Positions 45,180 through 53,627 are shown, counted from the stretch's first letter. The stretch: DNA of 64,000 bases from Rhodococcus jostii NBRC 16295 (GCF_001894825.1 NZ_BCWY01000003.1:62001-126000), one strand, 5' to 3'. Translations and numbers: made by a program. The notes: generated by a model from the letters alone, not told the origin.

Positions 45180-45915
45180 TCGACGGTTGAGTACCGTCGA
45201 ATGCAGCGGTTGCAGCCGGGGCCGCGTCGGTCGAGCCGTGGACGTGCCGGTCGATCTCGCGGGTGATCGCCTCGAGGTCGCCGGAATCGATGATGGTGAG
45301 CAGGCGCTCGTGTTCTGCGACGACGTCGTGCAGGTCGGGGAAAGACTGATGATCTGCCGAGAGGAACAACTGGAGCTGGGATTCCCAGCTGCGCCACAGG
45401 TCCAGCAGGAGCGTGTGCTCGGACAGCTCGTAGATCACCCGATGGAAGCTCATGTGCGCGTCGACGGTCCGGGCCATGTCGCCGTCGTCGGCGCTGCGGG
45501 CCATGTCCTGGAGGGTCCGCACGATCCTGGTCCGGCCGGCCCCCGACAGTCGCGGCATCGCCAACTCGATCGCGTACGGTTCGAGCCGTTTGCGCAGGCT
45601 GGCGATCTCGGCCATGCCTTTTGCGCTGACCTCGGCGACGAACGCACCCTTGTAGGCGATCTTCACGACGAGGCCCTCGTCGGCGAGGATGCTCAACGCC
45701 TCGCGCAGCGGAGCCCGGCTCACACCCAGGTCGGCGGCGATGTGTGCTTCGCGGAGCTGACTGCCGGGTGCCAGGGTGCCGTCGAGGATCGCCGTGCGCA
45801 GGACGTTCGCCACGGTGCCCGGCGTGGTGCGCTGGTGGATTCGTCCGAGGGAGATGTCGCCGTCCTCGCGTCGACCCACATTCGATCCCGGGGGACGATT
45901 CGGTGACAGAGTCAT
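45172..45915 (-). CDS. GntR family regulator, FCD type (proposed master regulator)
   Basis: 247-aa GntR repressor: N-terminal winged HTH (GSQLREAHIAADLGVSRAPLREALSIL) and an FCD effector domain in which His-containing segments such as DAHMSFHRVIYEL and VVAEHERLL could bind a metal or acid ligand. ATG at 45915 has AAAGGA upstream. A longer reading would swallow the TTGTCGACAG box at 45970, so the short start is preferred and implies autoregulation. The same box precedes at least six neighbouring transcription units and a close variant sits between gabD and gabT. Confidence 0.87.
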   Translation of the reverse strand: MTLSPNRPPGSNVGRREDGDISLGRIHQRTTPGTVANVLRTAILDGTLAPGSQLREAHIAADLGVSRAPLREALSILADEGLVVKIAYKGAFVAEVSAKGMAEIASLRKRLEPYAIELAMPRLSGAGRTRIVRTLQDMARSADDGDMARTVDAHMSFHRVIYELSEHTLLLDLWRSWESQLQLFLSADHQSFPDLHDVVAEHERLLTIIDSGDLEAITREIDRHVHGSTDAAPAATAAFDGTQPSNA

Positions 45916-45969
45916 CGGGTTGTCCTTTCTGATGACGGTTGATTCGACGTTGACCACGCCGGGAGCCTT

Positions 45970-45979
45970 TTGTCGACAG
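45970..45979. promoter_or_regulatory. GntR-type box upstream of the gntR gene
   Basis: TTGTCGACAG, one mismatch to the consensus, 55 bp before the chosen gntR start, consistent with autoregulation. Confidence 0.6.
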
Positions 45980-46017
45980 TAGATCAATACTGCTGAACTG
46001 TGGAGCGTCCGCGCTGC

Positions 46018-46527
46018 CTACTCGCCGTTCGCGGACACGTAGAAGTGGCCGCGTTCGAGTACCGGATCGAGTATTCCGGTGTCGAGTTCATTGGCCGCGT
46101 CCTCGAATCCGGCGGCGTCCCGGCGCTGTCCGGGATACCCGATCAGGGCTTTGACCTGGGGTGTCATGAAGTAGGCGCCGGCGAGGATCGAGGACAGCGG
46201 ATCGAACGTGAACTTGTCCTCGGCCCACATTTTCTTGAGCTGTGCGCGCAGGTCGTCACCGTGGAGATCGGTTGCCTCGTCGATCGCCGAGAGGACCGCG
46301 TCGAAGACGTCGGCTCGGGCGGCGAGCGCCAGATTCAGGTACCGGAGGTAGTCGTCGGCCTCGCTGGCTGCGGGATTCTCGCCGGATGCGGGGATCAGGC
46401 AGTCCGCGATCCGGAGGAGCGTCACCAGTTCAGAGTCCGTGAGCGAGCGCGGCGGGGCCGTGTGCCTGCCCGGTACGGACAGTCGTCGCTTCGGTGTCGA
46501 TTGCAGGTCGAGTGATGCGGTGCTCAT
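46018..46527 (-). CDS. Gluconate 2-dehydrogenase subunit 3-like protein
   Basis: 169-aa small subunit of the membrane-type GMC sugar-acid dehydrogenase complex. The family marks are the N-terminal LTDSELVTLLRIADCLIPA region and the C-terminal ALIGYPGQRRDAAGFED. No Tat or Sec signal is apparent, unlike many proteobacterial homologues, so export or a cytosolic location is open. ATG at 46527 overlaps the GMC3 stop (ATGA), supporting a two-subunit complex. No cytochrome subunit is encoded nearby, so the electron acceptor is unclear. Confidence 0.82.
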   Translation of the reverse strand: MSTASLDLQSTPKRRLSVPGRHTAPPRSLTDSELVTLLRIADCLIPASGENPAASEADDYLRYLNLALAARADVFDAVLSAIDEATDLHGDDLRAQLKKMWAEDKFTFDPLSSILAGAYFMTPQVKALIGYPGQRRDAAGFEDAANELDTGILDPVLERGHFYVSANGE

Positions 46528-48161
46528 GCCGTTGCCTTCCGTGCGTTGACGTCCTCGACGACCTTCTTGCCGACCCGCAGGGCGAGGGCGCTGATCGTGG
46601 AGGTCGGGTTTGCGGCTCCGGAGGTGACGAAGATGCTGCCGTCGGCGATGTAGAGGTTGTCGGCATCGTGGGCCCGGCCGTGCGAATCGACCACGGACGT
46701 CTTCGGGTCGTCGCCCATCCGGGCCGTCCCGAGAAGATGTCCCGGCTGGTCGACCCACAGTTCCTGGGTGAAGATCTGCTTCGCGCCTGCCGCCTCGTGG
46801 AGTTCGACCATGCGGTCGACGGTGTACTTCAGGATCTTCCGTGTGTTCTCGCTGACGCGGTACTCGACTTTCGGCGCCGGCAGACCGTCGGCATCGAACT
46901 CTTCGGTGGACAGGGTGACCCGGTTGTGTTCTTCGGGTAGATCCTCCACGTTGGCCGCCCAGAGGATTCCGTTGGACGACGCCCGCGCGACGTCGTGGAT
47001 GGCCGGTCCCCACAGGTCGTCGAAATCGAGTTGCCGGTGGGTCTCGATCGTGTTCAACGGTCCAGGAGTCGGGAGGGCGTGGAGTTTGGCCCCGCGGACG
47101 AATCCGCGGGAGGTGTCCGTGTCGTAGAACTGCATCGAGTGGATGAGCTGTCCGGCCGGCCCGCGCCAGCTCTCCAGGTTGTCCTCGTAGTACCCGGTCG
47201 CGGTGCAGTTGGGGTGCAGCATCAGGTTCCGGCCGACCTGACCCGAGGAATTCGCGAGGCCGTGGGGATGCTTCTCGTCGGCCGAGAGCAGGAGGAGCCG
47301 CGGTGTGCCGATGCCGTTCGCGCAGATGACGACTGCATGCGCGGGCTGGAAATGGACGCCGCCGGTGCGGTCCACCCATTCGGCGCCCGTGGCGCGGCCG
47401 TCGGCGTCGGTGACGATCTTGCGGACGCGCGCACCGGTTTCCACTCGAGCGCCTGCCTGTTGCGCCTGCGGCATGTAGATCAGGTCGAAGGAGGCCTTCG
47501 CGCCCTGCGGACAGCCCCATTCGCAGACACCCCAGCGACCGCACTGCTCGAGCGTCTTGTTCTTCTGGCTGGGAATCGCGTTGGTGCCCGGCCACCAGTG
47601 CCAGCCGAGCTTGTTCGCCGCTTCGGCTGCTTTCATGCCGGGTTTGCCCAACGGGTGTGGCGGCAAGGGATATTCGAGACCCTCGGGGTAGGCGGTGTCG
47701 CCGTCCAGTCCGGAGACGCCGATGAATGCGTCGACCTCGTCGTGGTACGGCTCGAGGTCGTCGTAGCTGATGGGCCAGTCGTCCGCGACACCGTCGAGGG
47801 TCTTGACCCGGAAGTCCGAGGGCAGCAGGCGTGGCCATTCCGCGCCGTAGAAGATGGAACTTCCGCCGACGGCGTTGAACATCACGGGCCACATGTCGGA
47901 CTCGGTCACGTCGACCGGGTAGTCGGAGGGCAGGGCGCGGACATTCGGATCGTGCGCCCAATCGTGCTGGATGAGCAGTTCCCACTCGGGATGGTTGGCG
48001 GGGAAGTCGCTGGGGTTGACCCAGTCACCCTGCTCGAGGCAGAGAGTGTTCAGTCCCGCCGTGGCGGCGGTGTGCGTGACCACCGCGCCGGACGGTCCCG
48101 CGCCGATCACCAACACGTCGACAACGTCGTGCTGGGTGACATCGGAGTCAGTGGAAGTCAT
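46524..48161 (-). CDS. GMC oxidoreductase 3 (gluconate 2-dehydrogenase-like)
   Basis: 545-aa FAD dehydrogenase of the GMC family. FAD motif VLVIGAGPSGAVVTHTAA near residue 17; predicted catalytic pair His475 (GHLLGTARMG) and Asn518 (AANPTSTIS). A CEWGCPQGAKASF segment is typical of the gluconate/fructose-type dehydrogenases that work with a subunit 3. ATG at 48161 with GAGG upstream is preferred over 48176. A GntR-type box lies 25 bp upstream. Only distantly related to GMC1 and GMC2 in this window. Confidence 0.85.
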   Translation of the reverse strand: MTSTDSDVTQHDVVDVLVIGAGPSGAVVTHTAATAGLNTLCLEQGDWVNPSDFPANHPEWELLIQHDWAHDPNVRALPSDYPVDVTESDMWPVMFNAVGGSSIFYGAEWPRLLPSDFRVKTLDGVADDWPISYDDLEPYHDEVDAFIGVSGLDGDTAYPEGLEYPLPPHPLGKPGMKAAEAANKLGWHWWPGTNAIPSQKNKTLEQCGRWGVCEWGCPQGAKASFDLIYMPQAQQAGARVETGARVRKIVTDADGRATGAEWVDRTGGVHFQPAHAVVICANGIGTPRLLLLSADEKHPHGLANSSGQVGRNLMLHPNCTATGYYEDNLESWRGPAGQLIHSMQFYDTDTSRGFVRGAKLHALPTPGPLNTIETHRQLDFDDLWGPAIHDVARASSNGILWAANVEDLPEEHNRVTLSTEEFDADGLPAPKVEYRVSENTRKILKYTVDRMVELHEAAGAKQIFTQELWVDQPGHLLGTARMGDDPKTSVVDSHGRAHDADNLYIADGSIFVTSGAANPTSTISALALRVGKKVVEDVNARKATA

Positions 48162-48185
48162 CGTGGTCGACCTCATTTCGTCTAA

Positions 48186-48195
48186 TTGTCGACAT
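48186..48195. promoter_or_regulatory. GntR-type box upstream of GMC3
   Basis: TTGTCGACAT, one mismatch; extended AATTGTCGACATTA. Lies 25 bp upstream of the GMC3 start. Confidence 0.6.
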
Positions 48196-48235
48196 TACAT
48201 CAATGGTGATGCGAGTCACGTCGGGTGTCAAATGG

Positions 48236-48280
48236 CAGTGCGGTGGGAGCCCGAGGCGGCAGGGCCCCCACCGCAGCACT
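48236..48280. terminator. Hairpin after the SDR gene
   Basis: GCGGTGGG (48240-48247) pairs with CCCACCGC (48267-48274), with additional pairing possible at CAGTG/CACTG on the outside. It follows the SDR stop in the minus direction. Confidence 0.55.
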
Positions 48281-48286
48281 GGGGGA

Positions 48287-49045
48287 TCAGGCTCCGGCGA
48301 GGACGCCACCGTCGACGACGAATGCCGTCCCGGTGATGGCGGTGGAGTGATCCGACAGCAGGAAGGCGACGGAGTGTGCGATCTCGAGGGGAAGGATTGC
48401 GCGTCCGATCGGCTGGAAGTCGGGGAGTCCGGCCTCGAGTTCCTCGCGTCCGCCGAGCGCCGTGTAGTGCGGCACGTTCAGCGGGGTGTCGACGAAGCCG
48501 GGGCACAGGGTGTTGGCGCGGATGCCCTGGGCGCCGAAGTCCAGGGCGATGGCCTTGGTCAACGTGAGTACGGCACCCTTGCTCGCCGTGTAGGTGGTCA
48601 GCAGCTTCTCAGCGCCGATGGAGTTGATGGACCCGAAGTTGACGATCGACCCGCCGCCCACCTTCAGCATCTCGGGAATGGCGAACTTCGAACCCAGGAA
48701 CACGCCCTTCACGTTGACGTCGAACGTCTTCTGGTAGTCCTCGACCGACGCGTCCAGAATGGTGCCGGGCTTGAGGATGCCGGCGTTGTTGACGATGCCG
48801 TCCAGCTTGCCGAACGTGGTCACCGTGAAGTCGACGAGGTCCTTGACCTGCTCTTCTTCGGTGACATCGACGACGCGGCCGATCAACCGATCGTCGTCGA
48901 CCTTCAGCTGGGGCAGGCTGGACTCGGAGTGCACGGTGGCAACGACCTGTGCCCCCTCGTCGTGGAGGTGCAACGCCGTGGCGAGGCCGATGCCTCCACC
49001 TGCTCCCGTAACGATGACTGTCTTGCCCTGCAGCAGCTGGCCCAT
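48287..49045 (-). CDS. Short-chain dehydrogenase/reductase (SDR)
   Basis: 252-aa classical SDR. NAD(P)-binding TGAGGGIGLATAL near residue 14, NNAG (GIVNNAGIL), catalytic Ser in FGSINS, and YxxxK in TTYTASKGAV. ATG at 49045 behind GAGGGAG. It faces the RbsD-like operon across a region with two GntR-type boxes, so both are probably in the same regulon. Likely oxidises or reduces a polyol, sugar acid or hydroxy acid; exact substrate unknown. Confidence 0.88.
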   Translation of the reverse strand: MGQLLQGKTVIVTGAGGGIGLATALHLHDEGAQVVATVHSESSLPQLKVDDDRLIGRVVDVTEEEQVKDLVDFTVTTFGKLDGIVNNAGILKPGTILDASVEDYQKTFDVNVKGVFLGSKFAIPEMLKVGGGSIVNFGSINSIGAEKLLTTYTASKGAVLTLTKAIALDFGAQGIRANTLCPGFVDTPLNVPHYTALGGREELEAGLPDFQPIGRAILPLEIAHSVAFLLSDHSTAITGTAFVVDGGVLAGA

Positions 49046-49107
49046 GGTGTTCTCCCTCGGGGGTCGTGGTGATGTGGAAGCGCGTAGACGCGGAAGCGAT
49101 TGACTGG

Positions 49108-49117
49108 TTGTCGACAA
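49108..49117. promoter_or_regulatory. GntR-type box, SDR side of the divergent promoter
   Basis: Perfect TTGTCGACAA within CTGGTTGTCGACAATCG, 63 bp upstream of the SDR start. Confidence 0.7.
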
Positions 49118-49213
49118 TCGACCAGATGAGTGTGCGCCCTTCCGGGGCGGTCGGTCAAGAGTCGAGCGGGATTCGTCGAGCGCTTGACTGCGGGGCGGAG
49201 GCGTCCTAGATTT

Positions 49214-49232
49214 CTAGTCGATTGTCGACTAG
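49214..49232. promoter_or_regulatory. GntR-type box, RbsD side of the divergent promoter
   Basis: CTAGTCGA-ttg-TCGACTAG, a perfect 8-bp inverted repeat that also contains TTGTCGACTA (49222-49231), two mismatches to the consensus. Confidence 0.55.
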
Positions 49233-49296
49233 AGCACATTCTGTGCCTGACTGTTGCGTCCCACACCCCCACGCCATCGATCGAAGGACGAGTCTC

Positions 49297-49815
49297 ATGA
49301 CCCCGAAAGTCCGATTGCTGCACGAACGCCTGGCCGCCGTCGTGAGCCAGCTCCGGCACGGAGAGATGATCTACCTCGCGGACGCGGGTAGCGGCACCTC
49401 GTCGGCGAGCCTCGTGCCGCTGTCACCGGACGTCGAGACCATCGACCTCGGCATCGCGCCGGGATTACCGTCGGTCGGCGACCTGCTGTCGGTGCTGTGT
49501 GAGGTGGGTGATTTCGAAGCGGCAATCGTCACCGAGGACATGGTGACCGCCAACCCCGAAGCCCGGAAGTTCGTCTCCGAACTGGTCGGGGAGGAGAACG
49601 TTCACGAGATGCGGTACCTCCCCGAGTTCTACAATCTTCGCGACCGCGTGAAGGTCTTCGTCCAGACCGGCGACTACTCGGTGCACGGCAACGTCGTTCT
49701 CGTCGCCGGCTACCCGAGCCCGCCGATTCCGTTGAACTGGCTCACGTCGCCGACCTGGTTCGAGGACTTGCCGCCCGCACCGCCGTCGACCGGCCCGGGA
49801 AGTCCGGAGGCCTGA
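49297..49815 (+). CDS. RbsD/FucU-like sugar mutarotase family protein
   Basis: 172 aa. Three segments line up with D-ribose pyranase: AAVVSQLRHGEMIYLADAG, TIDLGIAPGLPSVGDLL followed by FEAAIVTEDM, and the end SVHGNVVLVAGYPSP. The family interconverts pyranose and furanose forms of sugars. The fold-like similarity is clear but the sequence is divergent and longer at the C-terminus. ATG at 49297 with GAAGGA. Starts a four-gene plus-strand run (RbsD-like, hydrolase, 55-aa protein, DUF1937). The presence of a sugar mutarotase supports a carbohydrate substrate for the GntR regulon. Confidence 0.75.
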   Translation: MTPKVRLLHERLAAVVSQLRHGEMIYLADAGSGTSSASLVPLSPDVETIDLGIAPGLPSVGDLLSVLCEVGDFEAAIVTEDMVTANPEARKFVSELVGEENVHEMRYLPEFYNLRDRVKVFVQTGDYSVHGNVVLVAGYPSPPIPLNWLTSPTWFEDLPPAPPSTGPGSPEA

Positions 49816-49816
49816 C

Positions 49817-50605
49817 ATGCCCTTCTTCGACGGCGTACGGAACAAGGTCTACTACCGGCGGTGGGAAGCGGCGCGGCCCTGGGCCCGAATCCTGCTCCTG
49901 CACGGATTCGGTGAGCACTCCGGTCATTATCACCGGCTCGCGGGGCAGCTGAACTCGGCCGGTCTGGACGTGTGGGCACCCGATCACCTCGGCCACGGTC
50001 ACACCGGCGGACCGGGAGGATTCTTCCCGTCGGTGGACGAACTCGCTTCCAACGCAGGAGTTCTCGTCGAGATCATGAACGACGAAGAATCCGATCTTCC
50101 GGTGGTCGTCCTCGGTCACTCGCTCGGTGCGCTCACCGGTGCTCTCCTCTCGATCCGGACACCGTGGCTGCGGACAGGGTTGATCATGACGGGAGCACCC
50201 CTCTGGGGTCTGCCGCGTGAGGCGGAGGGCCGGACGGACCTCGTCATGGCGAAGGACCGGTCGTACCTCGACGCACTCGAGAACGATCCGCTCGGCTTCG
50301 ACACCGCTCCCGCCGAACCGAACCTTTGGCAGGCGCTCACCGTGGCCGGAGGAAAGGTGCGGGCGTGTCTGCCGGCGCTGACGATGCCGATCCTGTTGGT
50401 CAACGGCGAATTCGACGTCTTCGCGACGCCCGACCGGGCCGCCGGATTCGCGCGCGAACTGCAGCACGGGCAGAGCCGTGTGGTCCCGGGCGGCTACCAC
50501 GACATCCCGAACGACGTGGCGCACCGAGAGGTCGGTTCGCTGATGATCGAGGCGATCTCGGATTGGTGCCGCACCGTCCATCCGCTGCCGGCGGGAACGT
50601 CATGA
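49817..50605 (+). CDS. Alpha/beta hydrolase (serine aminopeptidase S33 / monoacylglycerol lipase-like)
   Basis: 262-aa hydrolase. The nucleophile elbow is VVLGHSLGALTG, the acid is in NGEFDVFATP and the base in PGGYHDIPND. The HGFGEHSGHYHRLA segment after the first strand is characteristic of the lysophospholipase/monoacylglycerol-lipase branch. Starts 1 bp after the RbsD-like stop. Probably removes an ester or lactone from the pathway substrate or intermediate. No signal peptide. Confidence 0.82.
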   Translation: MPFFDGVRNKVYYRRWEAARPWARILLLHGFGEHSGHYHRLAGQLNSAGLDVWAPDHLGHGHTGGPGGFFPSVDELASNAGVLVEIMNDEESDLPVVVLGHSLGALTGALLSIRTPWLRTGLIMTGAPLWGLPREAEGRTDLVMAKDRSYLDALENDPLGFDTAPAEPNLWQALTVAGGKVRACLPALTMPILLVNGEFDVFATPDRAAGFARELQHGQSRVVPGGYHDIPNDVAHREVGSLMIEAISDWCRTVHPLPAGTS

Positions 50606-50769
50606 CCGGGCGGCTCCGTCTGTCGCAGTGCTTGTTCCGAAGTCCACGCCCCGAGCCGGTGACCGTCGACCTGTTGCCACCGAGCTCCGGCGAGGAACGG
50701 CGGCCGTTCCGCACGAGCGAGGGCAGACTGGTCCTGGAGTTCGGACTCAGCGCGCTTGTGGACCTCTAG
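50602..50769 (+). CDS. Hypothetical 55-aa protein
   Basis: Very short reading frame whose ATG overlaps the hydrolase stop as ATGA. The product starts MTGRLRLSQCLFRSP, is basic in the first half and ends in a hydrophobic LEFGLSALVDL; no known family. Support is the coupling and the operon position only, so it may be a small functional peptide or a chance frame. Confidence 0.4.
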   Translation: MTGRLRLSQCLFRSPRPEPVTVDLLPPSSGEERRPFRTSEGRLVLEFGLSALVDL

Positions 50770-50824
50770 ATCTCGACTACCCATGCCATCGCGGGGTTTC
50801 GGCCCGCACCCAACGGAGGATTCG

Positions 50825-51253
50825 ATGAGGAAGATCTTTCTGGCCTGCCCGTACAGCCACGCCGATCCGGCGGTGACACACGAACGCTTTCTCGCGGCCA
50901 ACGAAGTGGCGGGACACATCGTCGAATCGGGCCACGCGGTGTTCAGTCAGGTGTCGATGTCCCACCCCGTCAATCTGACGTTCGCCGGGAAGGACAATGC
51001 GAAGATCGGCGCGCTGTGGGGACCCGTGGACGCGGTGTTCATGGACGCGATGGAGGAGCTGATCATCCTCGACCTCCCCGGATGGGATCGGAGTTCGGGG
51101 ATCAGACGCGAGATCGAGTTCTTCGAGAGCCGGGGCCGCCGTGTGAGCGTGTGGTCCGAGGCGTCCACCGACTTCGTCGAGCGCGAAGGGTGCGGTTCGG
51201 GGTGTTCACCTATGGTGAGAAATGATGCGGGCCTTGGTAGGTCGACGAACTGA
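50825..51253 (+). CDS. DUF1937 / nucleoside 2-deoxyribosyltransferase-like protein
   Basis: 142-aa protein with the fold of the nucleoside deoxyribosyltransferase superfamily: opening RKIFLACPYSHADPAVTHERF, the acid patch DAMEELIILDLPGWDRSSGIRREI and REIEFFESRGR. I assign it to the DUF1937 group by this pattern. ATG at 50825 has GGAGG. Its 3' end overlaps the convergent CitE-like gene by 44 bp. Function unknown; glycosidic-bond or nucleotide chemistry is possible. Confidence 0.65.
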   Translation: MRKIFLACPYSHADPAVTHERFLAANEVAGHIVESGHAVFSQVSMSHPVNLTFAGKDNAKIGALWGPVDAVFMDAMEELIILDLPGWDRSSGIRREIEFFESRGRRVSVWSEASTDFVEREGCGSGCSPMVRNDAGLGRSTN

Positions 51254-52172
51254 CGGTTCGGTTGCCGAACTTGACCGGCGCGGATGAGGCTGCGCTGGCG
51301 GGGGAGTGGACTGCCTCACCGTCAGTGTCCGCACCGGAGGATCTGCACACCTGCGGCTGACGAGGAGCTTCTAGCCCGCTGTCGGAATTCGTCGACGCCA
51401 GTATTTTCCGTGCCCGTTCCGCGACGGGGAGGTCGACGAATTCACCTCCGGGCAGTCGGACTGCGGCTCCTCCGGCGTTCTCGAATGCCTCGACGACCTT
51501 TCGGGCCCAGTCGATGTCGTTCTGTCGCGGACTGAAGGTGGTGTGAATGGCCGGAAGCTGAGCGGGGTGGACGGCGGACTTGCCGAACAGGCCGAGGCCA
51601 CGGCTGTGGGTGGCCTGGCGGACGAGTCCGTCGCTGTCGTGGATGTGCGGGTAGACGCTGTCGATCGGTGGTGCGATGCCGGCCGCGCGGGCGGCGACGA
51701 CGAGGTGGGAGCGCACGTACTGCATGGGTGCGTCCCCTTCCCCGGTGCCGAGGTCTTTCTGCAGGTCGATACCGCCGAGGGCGATGTGCGTGACTGCGGG
51801 GTGCTCGGCGATCGCGAAGGCGTTGGCGACGCCTTTCGCGGTTTCGATAGCGCAGATCAAGGGCTTTCCGGGTGCCCGGTCCGCGACCCAGCGGATGTCG
51901 TCGAGTGTTTCGACCTTGGGGATGCGGATGCCGTGCGCGGACGTGGCGACGGCCCCTAGATCAGCGTCCGCCAATTCGGTCCCCGGCGCGTTGATCCGCA
52001 CCCATGCGGTTCGGGTGGTGATGACGGATGCGACGTTCGCTCTCGCGGTCTCCTTCTCGGTAGGCGGTACCGCGTCTTCGAGGTCGAGGATGACGGCGTC
52101 CGCGCCGGCGTCGAATACCTTGCCGAGCAATTTTCGGTTGTGGCCGGGCGCGAACAAGTAGCTGCGGTCCAT
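51210..52172 (-). CDS. CitE-like HpcH/HpaI CoA ester lyase 1
   Basis: 320-aa TIM barrel of the CoA-ester lyase group (citryl-, malyl-, citramalyl-CoA lyases). The N-terminal SYLFAPGHNRKLLGKVFDAGADAVILDLEDAV-type opening, metal site Glu in CAIETAKGV and Asp in ALGGIDLQKDLG are visible. The C-terminus is about 55 residues longer than usual and overlaps the convergent DUF1937 gene. ATG at 52172 shares one base with the CoA-transferase stop (TGATG), so the two are coupled. Expected to cleave a 3-hydroxyacyl-CoA to acetyl-CoA plus a keto acid. Confidence 0.83.
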   Translation of the reverse strand: MDRSYLFAPGHNRKLLGKVFDAGADAVILDLEDAVPPTEKETARANVASVITTRTAWVRINAPGTELADADLGAVATSAHGIRIPKVETLDDIRWVADRAPGKPLICAIETAKGVANAFAIAEHPAVTHIALGGIDLQKDLGTGEGDAPMQYVRSHLVVAARAAGIAPPIDSVYPHIHDSDGLVRQATHSRGLGLFGKSAVHPAQLPAIHTTFSPRQNDIDWARKVVEAFENAGGAAVRLPGGEFVDLPVAERARKILASTNSDSGLEAPRQPQVCRSSGADTDGEAVHSPASAASSAPVKFGNRTVSSSTYQGPHHFSP

Positions 52173-53443
52173 CACAGGACGCCCTTCTCGGTGAGTGCGG
52201 TCAGTCGGTCCGGTTCGATGCCGAGAGTGTCCTGGTAGAACTGCTCGTTGTCCTGGCCGAGTCGGCGGCCGGCGAAGTTGATCGCACCGGGTGTTCCGAG
52301 CATGCGGAGCATGAGGTTTTGCATCTTGATCGGGCCGAGGTCTTCGTCGTCGACGGTGGTGATGCAGTGGCGGTCGAGGACGTGCGGATCGTTCATCAGT
52401 TGCGCGACGTCGTAGATCGGTGCCAGTGCGGCGCCGACGCGTTCGAATTCGGCCGTGACTTCGTGCAGCGGTCTGTCGGCGATCCATTTCGCGACCGCTT
52501 CGTCGAGCAGGTCACCGTTGCGACTGCGTTCGCCGGCGGAGTCGAACCAGGGTTGTTCGACGATGTCGGGTCGGCCGACCAGGCGCATGACTCTTTCGGC
52601 GACGGAGGTGGCGCTCGCGGAGATGGCGACCCACTGCCCGTCCTTGGTGAGGTAGGTGTTGCGTGGGGCGTTGTTGGGGGAGCGGTTGCCGTTGCGGCCG
52701 GCGATGGTGCCGAGTTGGTCGTACGCGGTGGGTCCGGGACCGAGGATCCCCAGCAGTGGTTCGAGCAGTGACAGGTCGATGACTTGCCCCTTGCCGTCGC
52801 CGTCCGGGCCGTTGCGGTGCAGTAGCGCGGTCACCACGCCGAAGGCGCCGGCGAGTCCGGCGACACCGTCGGCGAGGCCGAAGGGTGGCAGCGTCGGCGG
52901 GCCGTCCTCGCTCCCGGTCTGGTGCGCGAATCCGCTCATCGCCTCGGCGAGGGTCCCGAACGCGCGGCGCTCGGCGTAGGGGCCGGATTGGCCGAAGCCG
53001 GTGACCCTCAACATCACTAGTCTCGGGTTGAGGTCGTGGAGGTGGTCCGGGCCGAGCCCCCACTTCTCGAGTACGCCGGGGCGGAAGTTCTCCACCAGCA
53101 CGTCGGCATCGGCCACGAGTTCGCGGAGCATCTGCTGCCCCTCGGCGGTGCTGAGATTGAGGGTGATGCATGTCTTGTTCCGTGAGATGACCTTCCACCA
53201 CAAACCGTGCCCGTCCTTCTGGGCTCCGTGTGTGCGGGCGGGATCGCCTGTGGGGTGCTCGATCTTGATCACGTCCGCCCCGTAGTCACCGAGCAGCATG
53301 GCGGTGATCGGTGCGGCGTAGACGGTACTGATGTCGAGGACTCGGATGCCGTGCAGCGGACCGCGCGCCGGAGTAGAGGTGCCGCCTGTGCTCTCGTCGG
53401 CCTGGTCGTCAGGCGGGCGGATGTCACTCGGGTGTGCAGTCAT
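52172..53443 (-). CDS. Class III CoA transferase (CaiB/BaiF)
   Basis: 423-aa type III CoA transferase. Conserved DISTVYAAPITAMLLGDYGADVIKIE at residues about 38-62, catalytic Asp in PFGLADGVAG and NFRPGVLEKWGLG are all present. Expected to move CoA from succinyl-CoA or a similar donor to a dicarboxylate or hydroxy-dicarboxylate, giving the substrate of the coupled CitE-like lyase. Analogous pairs act on citramalate, itaconate and mesaconate. ATG at 53443 with GAGGA. Divergent from LysR 1. Confidence 0.85.
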   Translation of the reverse strand: MTAHPSDIRPPDDQADESTGGTSTPARGPLHGIRVLDISTVYAAPITAMLLGDYGADVIKIEHPTGDPARTHGAQKDGHGLWWKVISRNKTCITLNLSTAEGQQMLRELVADADVLVENFRPGVLEKWGLGPDHLHDLNPRLVMLRVTGFGQSGPYAERRAFGTLAEAMSGFAHQTGSEDGPPTLPPFGLADGVAGLAGAFGVVTALLHRNGPDGDGKGQVIDLSLLEPLLGILGPGPTAYDQLGTIAGRNGNRSPNNAPRNTYLTKDGQWVAISASATSVAERVMRLVGRPDIVEQPWFDSAGERSRNGDLLDEAVAKWIADRPLHEVTAEFERVGAALAPIYDVAQLMNDPHVLDRHCITTVDDEDLGPIKMQNLMLRMLGTPGAINFAGRRLGQDNEQFYQDTLGIEPDRLTALTEKGVL

Positions 53444-53627
53444 AGGCTGTCCTCGCGTGTTGGGGGGAAGCTATATGGGGTGCGGCGCGTCGCCGCGGAC
53501 GAGTGCCGCCCGATAGGCGGGTGCCAGGTGTCCCGGCGCGGCCGAAAAATTGTCAGGGCGCCGCTGCCGCCACTTCAGACTGGCACCCACGCGGTTCAAC
53601 TACAATCACGGGTATGTCGACAGGCAT

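Noticed and set aside
53614-53623. ATGTCGACAG as another GntR box upstream of the CoA-transferase/LysR pair
   Set aside because: Two mismatches to TTGTCGACAA; GTCGAC alone is common in this GC-rich DNA.
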